Source: Darksidea phi (Eukaryota > Ascomycota > Dothideomycetes > Pleosporales > Lentitheciaceae). Taken from it: a DNA stretch of 64,000 nucleotides. Each line of letters opens with the position of its first letter. Position 1 is the stretch's first letter. The notes under the pieces are model-generated. The model did no database searches, had not been told where the DNA came from, and saw only the letters and a list, made by a program, of their open reading frames with translations. Position numbers and translations under genes: made by a program. The stretch is taken from positions 1 through 64,000 of the forward strand of contig JASJFT010000083.1 in assembly GCA_030770425.1 (NCBI GenBank), written 5' to 3'. Positions 56,966-64,000 of this stretch are shown here, in pieces.

Positions 56966-57522
56966 ATGGAGAATCGAACCCCTTATGCCTCCGAATACCC
57001 TTCCATCCCATTTGATGAGGCGTACAAAAACTTCTTTGAGGAATTTTACGCTATATCAGATACCCCCGATGCACACTCCAAATACGTCGACTCCTTTACA
57101 CCCGATGCAACCTTGATAATGGCCACCGAGAAAGCAAAAGGATCAGAAGGTCTGCTTCCCCCCTCCAATACTCCACCACCACATCTCTTCCCACCTTCTC
57201 ATCTCCCTGCAGAAATCCTCGCACTACGAAAAAGTCTGTGGGATAAAGTAGCAAGCCGTCGACACCGTGCCGAAAAGGTGTTCCCCTACGGTCCAAACTC
57301 GGATGAAGTGATGCTGCACGGCACGGTTCAGTATGGGTTGAAAGCTGGTGGGGAGTCGAGTGTGGATTGGGCGGCTTATGCACATTTAATCAAGGTTGAG
57401 GGCGTTGTGAAGATGGATTTCTATCAGGTTTATTTGGTAAGTTTTTTGGATGCTATTGGTGGTGGAAACATGCTGATGTTGGGTAGGCACGGTAGGATAC
57501 TGCTGCGGCGCATGCGAAGTGA
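56966..57522 (+). CDS. SnoaL/NTF2-like domain protein
   Basis: Two exons (56966-57436, 57496-57522, 59-bp intron) give 165 residues. The start M-E-N-R-T-P-Y was chosen because the family begins that way. The open frame upstream runs into the transposon relic. Family motifs run in order: Y-P-S-I-P-F-D-E-A-Y-K-N-F-F-E-E-F-Y, I-S-D-T-P-D-A-H, F-T-P-D-A-T-L-I-M, A-L-R-K-S-L-W-D-K-V, and D-E-V-M-L-H-G-T-V-Q-Y. It then has V-D-W-A-A-Y-A-H-L and K-M-D-F-Y-Q-V-Y-L. The last exon adds only D-T-A-A-A-H-A-K, which restores the conserved tail. These small cone-shaped proteins bind hydrophobic ligands or act as isomerases/cyclases, but this fungal group has no known substrate. The cytosol is likely. Confidence 0.9.
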
Positions 57523-57924
57523 GGATCAGACCGAGCGAAGGTATAGAATGTATAAAACAGTTGATGAATAAGATAGTAGGCGATATACAGTCTATATAAA
57601 CAAATGACCTGTCACATTCAAGGGGAATGAAAAAGATAGTCGTCTGCGACCACGACGATGTGTCCGGAAAGCCTACCACCAGGCATGGGCGGCATTAAGA
57701 TTAAATTACTAAAACGACGAGCTTTCGGTCACGTCGGAACTTTTCCTAGTCTTAGTCGAACAAGGTCCTGTCGACATCAAGGCAATAACATAAGAGACCA
57801 TCGATGACAGAAGCAAGGCTGCTTACTTCAAAAGGTTCCTTACGATGGCAATAATATTCCTCCTCTGACCTTTAATAAATCGTGACAACAGACACACCCG
57901 GATTGTCGGGGATATAGTCTCGTG
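57523..57924. other. Intergenic region between convergent genes
   Basis: 402 bp holding the 3' flanks of the SnoaL-like and transporter genes. No other feature is seen. Confidence 0.5.
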
Positions 57925-60030
57925 TCAGCTTACGCACCGCCCACTGAGCCCCTTCTTAGCCCCGGGTTCTTCTCTCTTGTGCATCGTCTGCCTCGTAATA
58001 CTCCCCACCCTTTGTCTCACCGCACTTCTACTCCTCTGTCGTGACAATCTTCTCTGTCTATCGCCCAAGCCCGTACCCGCCCCCTCACTACTCCCTATAG
58101 CTCCACTCTCTGCCTTCCCATCCTCATCATCTTCGTCGTCCGACATAAGCCCACGCATCTTCTTCGGTCGTCCCCCTAAGCTTGCAAGGACCTGTTTGTG
58201 GTGCGCAGTCAGATCATCAAGAATGCACAGTTCCCTTGCCGTGAACCATTTCGGCATGATTGAAGTGCGCAGTGGGATGAGCCCGATGATGAGAACGGGA
58301 AAGCCGATCGCTGCAATGGTCTGCGAGATGGCAACTGTGACGGCAACGCCTAGGACCTGCAAACCGACGTAGAGGTAAATCTTGCTGCGAGAGACGTTGT
58401 TGAGAGTGTTGGAACGTTGAGTGAAGCGTCGTTCGGATTGAAGGTAGATAAGCTTGTGTAGGATGCCGTTTGATTCTATCGAGCCCCACTGACAATGGCT
58501 ATTTAGCAATTGCGAACAGAAGAGAAAAGTAAGGAAATACTCACACCAACAACGAAGAATACTCCTGCAAATACCGCCGCCGGAATTGTATGCAACACTA
58601 CCAGAAGAGGCCTTGTCATCGTTCCCCAAAGTGCCATGCCCATTAAGAAGTGCGACACGCGCTGTTCGACCACGTTCTCCGCTTTCACCAACGGTTTCCT
58701 AATCTCTGTGATATCATAATCTCTGGTCTTGATCACATCAAGATGCGTTTCGTAATTTGTAAGCGAGTCGGTGTGTACAGGTGCTTGTGGGACGAGGCCG
58801 TTGGGCATAGGGAGGCCGACGACGCCGGCGACGAAGGTAGTGCAACCGAGGAGGAAGAAGTCCCAGTGGAAGCCGGCGGGCTTCTTGAGAGGAAATTGGC
58901 GAGCCTGAGCAGTTAGACTACTAACGTTCTGAAGTGAAGTTAGTGATGTATGTGTGTGTGATGGCAGTGACAATGGATCCTTACGTGGTCGTAGTAGAAC
59001 AGTAACATGGTTAGAAAACCAAACGGAAGTGCGATAAATATCCACCCGATGTCCAGATTCCAAAAGTCAATGACCCAGTCTCGCGGCTGCGTAGGGCGAA
59101 AGGCTTTGCTCGTAGGCAAAAACGTCATATGCGTGCCTTTTAAAGTTCTTGGGATGTGTGAAAAGCCGGTATAGAAGAGGGTCGGAAACACGAATGCATA
59201 ATCTGCAAGAATGCCGCGAACCCATGGCTTCCAGATAACACTTGATCCAAGCTTCTCAAGCCCATAGACAGAGCCAAAGTACAGGATAGTGATGAGACAG
59301 GAGAGGTAGCCGCCGGCGGGCCCGGCGACGCTGAATTCGTTGACGAGTTCCTCACCGCCCTTGAATAGACATAGTTAGCTTTGCATGCAAGTAGATTGAA
59401 CACTAGATGGCTTACTTATATATATGATCCCGACGTACATGCTGAAAGACTCGCTAGAAAAGTCTGTAATATATCCCATGTAATCGCAGTAATTTCCAAA
59501 TGACACCATCCAGTGGAAAATGGCAGCCCAAATGCCCGTCCAAGCCATGACTTGCGGGTACACGGTTACATCATATTGCTCGACAATATCGTAGATGGTG
59601 TAGTTGAAGAGACCAATTAGTCCAGTGACTCCAACAATGGTTAAAGGTTGGCAGGCGAGAATACTAAATACCATTGCTGCGAGGGCCGACGAAAGCAGCG
59701 CTTCATTGATGCCGAAGGACTCTCCTGTCCTCCGGTACATGTCAAGGGTGAATGCAATAGCTGGAAGAAGGCTAGCGCAGTTAGCGCTACCCATACAGCG
59801 GTTCACTGTGTTTACTTGACAAAGTGCATGCGTACTGTACTTGCGAATGCTCGGTACGTCCAGGCGTCGGCAATATCGCTCCAGTAGTATGGTAGTCGGC
59901 GCTTGACATCGTGGTACATTCCAAGCCCCGGTCTCAGTATGCGCCATTGCCGCCATCCCCGCTGGTCCTGAAATGTGTAGGTGTTTGTCGTTTTGACTCC
60001 CGTCAACTTCGCTTCTCCAGACTCGCCCAA
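57925..60030 (-). CDS. Bicarbonate/borate transporter family protein (Bor1-like), start unresolved
   Basis: Exons at about 60030-59816, 59771-59416, 59359-58985, 58928-58545 and 58488-57925 cover roughly 630 residues of an HCO3-/anion exchanger (SLC4/Bor1) protein. Motifs in order: R-P-G-L-G-M-Y-H-D-V-K-R-R-L-P-Y-Y, L-L-P-A-I-A-F-T-L-D-M, the helix around F-G-I-N-E-A-L-L-S-S and L-A-C-Q-P-L-T-I-V-G-V-T-G-L-I. Later come D-Y-M-G-Y-I-T-D-F-S-S-E-S-F, G-L-P-M-P-N-G-L-V-P-Q-A-P-V-H-T, and many membrane spans. A charged cytosolic tail with an acidic D-D-E-D-D-E-D run ends it. Yeast Bor1 exports borate at the plasma membrane. No in-frame ATG precedes the first conserved block, so an upstream exon must exist. 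A weak option is an ATG at 60,173 with a 44-bp intron. The 59416/59359 junction does not close in phase (see findings). Confidence 0.85.
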
Positions 60031-61109
60031 GTCTGTAGATATATGTACGAGGATGACTTGAAGTGTAGGTGAGAACCAATTAAATAATAAAAAAAGAACA
60101 AAGGAAGGCTTGGTAGATCAGGGGAGGTTTGAGTGTGAGACGGTATTGATGGGTCTAATGATGTAGTGAACATTGAATCAAAGGTCTTCTTATATCATAT
60201 CAGCCATTGCACATCATTAATCCCCGGCGTAGACGAGGTGGATCAGCGTCCTTGGCGAAATGTGGGTACTTTCTGCGGGCAGCTTATTCGACTGGGTTCA
60301 ACAAGGACTGCCATCCGAAAGTTCACTATGGATCTTGTGGATTTTGGTCGTACTCTCTCTGTCGATTCCCGAGAGGTCAATTGTTCTAACACAGTTATCA
60401 TATTTTCGCGGAAACTGTTGATTGAAGATTGAAAGGGACGCCAACCTCCGGCTGCTCGTTGGTAGTGCCGCCGCAAACGGCTAGTGCAGATCGGTGCAGC
60501 TGTTGCCTCTTCGCATGAAGGCCGCCCGGGCAGAATTTTTCGGCTTGGGCAAAGCAGCGCACGACTCTGCAGGGACAGCTATGGCCAAAAGTACCGTAGA
60601 TAGAGTGCAGAAGTGTACTTTGATGCTTTTAACACGCTCATAGAGTTCTGATATGGCGGGTAGTGCTTGGGCAGAGTTCCTTGCGCCGATTTCGAAAAGT
60701 CCAATGTCTGCTATTTTAGAAATGGCGTGTGCTTTGTGCCCGATGATGTAAGAAGGACCTAGATGCGGGGAGGCCAATCTGAATCCGGCAAAGCGCATGT
60801 GACAAATACTTAGCCCGAAGGCAGACTAAAACTTGCCATCAGGCTCGTCTCTGAGAGAGTGGGGCCTATCAAGACACTGGTTTAGTCCTGAGCAATAGCT
60901 TGAGTCCTCACCAACAGCTGAACACCATACAATGTTAAGCATGTCGAGGTGTCAATTAAATCAAACGACTCATTCTTTCTAATTTGTACCGACGGCTCTA
61001 CTTTACTACTCTTTTTAAGGACCCTAATCTACTTTGACTTTGTCGCTCCATCGCACGGTCGTGTGCAGCGAGCAGCCGAAGAAGCTTTGGAAATAGCTTC
61101 AGCGTTACT
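60031..61109. other. Intergenic region between divergent genes
   Basis: About 1.1 kb. It contains the missing 5' exon and promoter of the Bor1-like gene and the promoter of the SET-domain gene. A 105-codon minus frame at 60,481-60,798 shows no motif and is not called. Confidence 0.5.
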
Positions 61110-63105
61110 ATGATGGACCCCGAGGGGATGAATGAACTCTCAGAATGCATTGTTCGTGCGATACAAGAACACCTAGCAAAGGCAAACATTGAGTGGCCGC
61201 GTCACGGCCATCCTCATCGCCCGATCTTGAGGGTTGAGGCGTTTTTGGAGGATGGAAATGATAGCGACAGTATGCCTCGGTCGGAGCGTATCGCTTCGGT
61301 ATGTATGGCCTACTACTCCATTGGCGATGCTAGTTGATCATCTCGTCTGACTGATTTTAATCTATTTGACGCGTCGGTGTTGACATCAAACATCAGGGTT
61401 GAGGCTTGACACGGACTATGAACGGATGGGCTGACTGATATCGTAGAGAACTGTTGATTTGACAGAAATCGTAAACCCTGCTGTTTCGCAGAGTGCAGCG
61501 GTCGACATTCCAGACTCCGTTAATGAACGTCTGCAGGAGTCAATAGGCTCACAAAATGAGTACCCTACGCCTCCGGATGGCGCAGAAGAAGTGCAGTCAA
61601 GTGACGAAACAGGTATTGATGTACCACGCCGAAAAGGCACTGGAGGCTTGCGCATAACTCAGTCAAGTGCAATCCAAGAGGATCTTAGCGAACATCAGCG
61701 TCGAATGGTGAGTGATAGCCGAAACTTTCCAAAGAGGAGGAAAGTCGTGTCCGAGAAGTTTGTCTTCCAACCGTCCACCCTCGATAAGCTCGTTATTGGC
61801 ATCTGGGAGCAGATCCATGGGACGCTCAACTTAGATCCTCGAACCATCTTCGACCAGTTCCAAGTCGCTCCATCTACGAGTCCTGATGCTTTCCAGATTG
61901 GACTTGAAGTTGCGACAGCCAACAATCATAGTACACCGGCATCGATAAGCAAAGATGCTTTCAGCAGAATGAACGTATTTTGCCGAAAGGTAACGCAAGC
62001 AAGCCGTGTTTGCGGATCTACCGAAATAGTCGTGCAAGCTCGCTGGATTGAGCTTTTTGAGGAGCAGGTTCAGCTTCGCATTTCCGCGGTGCCTCAACTC
62101 TCTTCTACAAAGCATCGAAAAGCGGCGTTTATGGAAGCTTGCCAGGACTTTGGCTGGTCTGAAAAAGAGCTGCGGAACAAGATGGCCATATGGAAGGGAT
62201 ATAAAGAGGTGAAAGATGCCGCCGGGTGGGTTGCCCTAGTGTTCGCCGGAATGGGCATTTATCGATTCTGCAAGTACCGCGTTGATTTCGACAAGGATGC
62301 GATGCGGCGGCTACAGGCTCTGCGCAAGAGGCTAGAGGTTGCAGCTGATACCTTGCATCCGAATTGGCGACAGATTTTATCTATTGTTGGCGAGTCGTCC
62401 CAACCACAGTATCACGGCCATCCCCACGACTGGGTAGTGTTCGAGGACGGTAGGGATCCCGTCCCATTGCGGTCGACATATCTACAACAGAATCCATACT
62501 TTGACTTTGAACACATGGACGAGTCGATCGTCGACAAGAATGTATGGGGGTGCGAAGACCCCCGTTGGGTACCTCAGCCGTCAAATGCCATCGTTCGCGC
62601 GCACGGCAACTATATCTGCGCGGCTTGTAATGAGCGGCAATCGGACGATCCAAAGCTCAACTCCTGCTATTGCTTTCCTAGGCTATTTGGCTGCGTCAAG
62701 CGTGGTATTCCGCCAGTCCAGGTGTACCGGACGCCTAGTGGTCGAAACAATGGTTTAAAGGCACTTGTCTCGTTCGAACGTGGAGCTGCCATTGGAGAGT
62801 TCGTCGGCGTAGTGACGAAAGGCATAAGACATATGGATGTCATGGACAGCTCGACAGAATTGGCCAGCTACCAGATCTGGCAAGGAGAGCAAGGGAACTA
62901 CACGCGTTTCGTTAACCACAGCTGCAAGGCAAACGCTCAGTTCTCGCAGTTCACTTGGTTAGACACGCAGCGTGTCATTCTGGTGAGCAAGGGTATTGAT
63001 GCAGGAACTGAAGTTTTTGTTGATTATGGCGATCGATATTGGGCTGGTTTGGACAAGTCTTGTCTCTGTGGAGAGTCGTGCTGTAGGTATAAAAGGGGAC
63101 CATAA
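61110..63105 (+). CDS. SET-domain protein, putative lysine methyltransferase
   Basis: Two exons (61110-61298, 61447-63105, 148-bp intron) give 615 residues. The intron joins ...E-R-I-A-S to R-T-V-D-L-T in phase 0. A long N-terminal part (about 1-470) is helical and charged and matches no domain I know. Just before the SET domain is a Cys cluster (Y-I-C-A-A-C, C-Y-C-F, G-C-V-K). The SET domain (about 487-595) has G-R-N-N-G-L-K-A-L at its start, G-N-Y-T-R-F-V-N-H-S-C (NHSC at about 553-556) for AdoMet binding, and V-D-Y-G near its end. The Cys-rich tail C-L-C-G-E-S-C-C resembles a post-SET zinc site. It is probably active. The substrate, histone or other, is unknown, and it does not match Set1, Set2, Dim-5 or E(z) layouts. 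Confidence 0.87.
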
Positions 63106-63353
63106 CGGCGAGGCCACATGCCAACGGCATTACCAGTTGCGACTTCATCGTCAGATAAAATGGCGAACGCTACAAAGCGAGTTGGTGAAACTCTGCTGGA
63201 GGAACTTGCGCGGTGTTGTACGCAGAAGCCAAGATTCATTATATGTGGCTCGTGCGCTTATCGATAATCTTAGCGTGATACCCCCTGCACAAATTTCGAC
63301 GCCGACATGCGATACACGACCACTCTCATGAAAAACCCGTCAGAGGTAACTAA

Positions 63354-64000
63354 ATGGACAAACCAAGTCCAGACATGGCGTCCCGCTCGCCGTCTTACGC
63401 TTCGTCAAACTCTTCCGACAAGGACGTTTCAGAGCATCAGATTGGATCCAGGAAGAGGAGGAAGATCCAAGGTTCGGAGCCTGTCCACACAATACCGGTG
63501 TCCACAGCGTCAAGAATCAAGGCCAAACAGACCGGCGGGTCGGTGTCTAGTGCCTCTAGATTATCTTCAATCCCTGTTCCGTCATCGGGCACTGAAAAAA
63601 CTAGCTTTGCGTCGCTCGGAGTCGCGCCATGGTTATCTGCCTCGTTAGCATCTATGGAGATTAAGAAGCCCACAGGAATTCAAAGACAATGTATCCCGGA
63701 AATTTTAAAGGGCAGAGACTGCATTGGTGGGTCGCGGACGGGTACGGGTAAGACTGTTGCCTTCTCAGTGCCCATACTTCAAAAATGGGCAGAAGACCCT
63801 AGCGGAATATACGCCTTAATTTTAACGTGAGTACTGCTCATACTGGCCGCCCCCAATCTTCAAGGTCCTTAAAATGCTTATACCAGCTTAGGCCAACCCG
63901 CGAATTAGCGATTCAGATTTTTGAGCAAGTCAAGGCCATTGGAGCTCGCCAGTCAGTAAAACCAATACTCATTACTGGCGGCGCGGACCAGCGAGAGCAA
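63354..64000 (+). CDS. DBP8: DEAD-box RNA helicase Dbp8 (5' part, truncated by window end)
   Basis: Exon 1 is 63354-63826 and exon 2 starts at 63892 and runs off the window. The 65-bp intron closes in phase within L-T-P-T-R-E-L-A. After a Ser-rich, basic N-terminus (R-K-R-R-K) come the Q-motif region [10 protein letters not shown]...[10 protein letters not shown], motif I S-R-T-G-T-G-K-T, motif Ia P-T-R-E-L-A, and the motif around T-G-G-A-D. The [11 protein letters not shown] string and I-L-Q-K-W-A-E-D-P match Dbp8/DDX49, a nucleolar helicase for 18S rRNA and 40S ribosome maturation. The downstream half, with motif II DEAD and the helicase C domain, is outside the window. Confidence 0.93.

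Noticed and set aside
60481..60798. 105-codon minus-strand frame with its own ATG
   Set aside because: No recognised motif and no supporting context. It lies in a divergent intergenic region.

Overview
This window is a piece of a filamentous ascomycete genome. It has spliceosomal introns mostly of 45-200 bp, with gt-ag ends and ctaac-like branch sites. Its gene families are typical of Pezizomycotina: DUF7730, a CAP-type GT90, a pisatin-demethylase-like P450, a SnoaL/NTF2-like protein and a CENP-B-type helix-turn-helix protein. A decayed Tc1/mariner copy carries TA-rich in-frame stops of the kind left by repeat-induced point mutation (RIP). Dothideomycetes is my best guess, by inference from family content only. 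Gene models below were built by joining exons by hand, checking reading phase at each junction and comparing with known family motifs.

Left part (1-24,300). A poly-C run and about 3.3 kb without a convincing gene come first. Then follow an FMN-binding split-barrel protein and a P450 on the minus strand, and a DUF7730 protein on the plus strand. A 2.9 kb GC-rich stretch leads to an unrecognised 349-aa protein. Next come a Vid24/Gid4-type E3-ligase substrate receptor and a 970-aa GT90 glycosyltransferase with a membrane N-terminus. Cysteine dioxygenase and the translational GTPase DRG1/Rbg1 are divergent and share a 471-bp intergenic region.

Middle (24,300-45,700). A CENP-B-type DNA-binding protein is followed by 5.5 kb with no supportable gene. 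A PXA-domain protein (minus, with one abnormal 1,056-bp intron) and the Mediator subunit MED10 (plus) are divergent. A gene-poor, AT-rich island of about 8.7 kb follows (37,037-45,745). It contains a dispersed repeat also present at about 3 kb, a foldback element built from 12-bp repeats, an AT-rich 8-bp tandem array and one orphan gene.

Right part (45,700-64,000). This holds a C2H2 regulator, a Rab5-type GTPase with an acidic insert and a single-finger C2H2 protein. A dead Tc1/mariner copy lies just upstream of a SnoaL-like gene. Then come a Bor1-type bicarbonate/borate transporter whose start and one splice junction I could not resolve, a SET-domain protein, and the 5' part of the DEAD-box helicase gene DBP8, cut by the window edge.

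Most genes are housekeeping or regulatory: ubiquitin targeting, translation, transcription, endosomal traffic, ribosome biogenesis, sulfur metabolism and ion export. They do not form an obvious pathway. The only plausible functional neighbours in metabolism are the co-oriented P450 and FMN-binding protein at 3.4-6.6 kb. I see no convincing undescribed system. The most unusual items are the foldback element, the oversized PXA intron, the GC-AG intron in the GT90 gene and the SET protein with a Cys cluster ahead of its SET domain.
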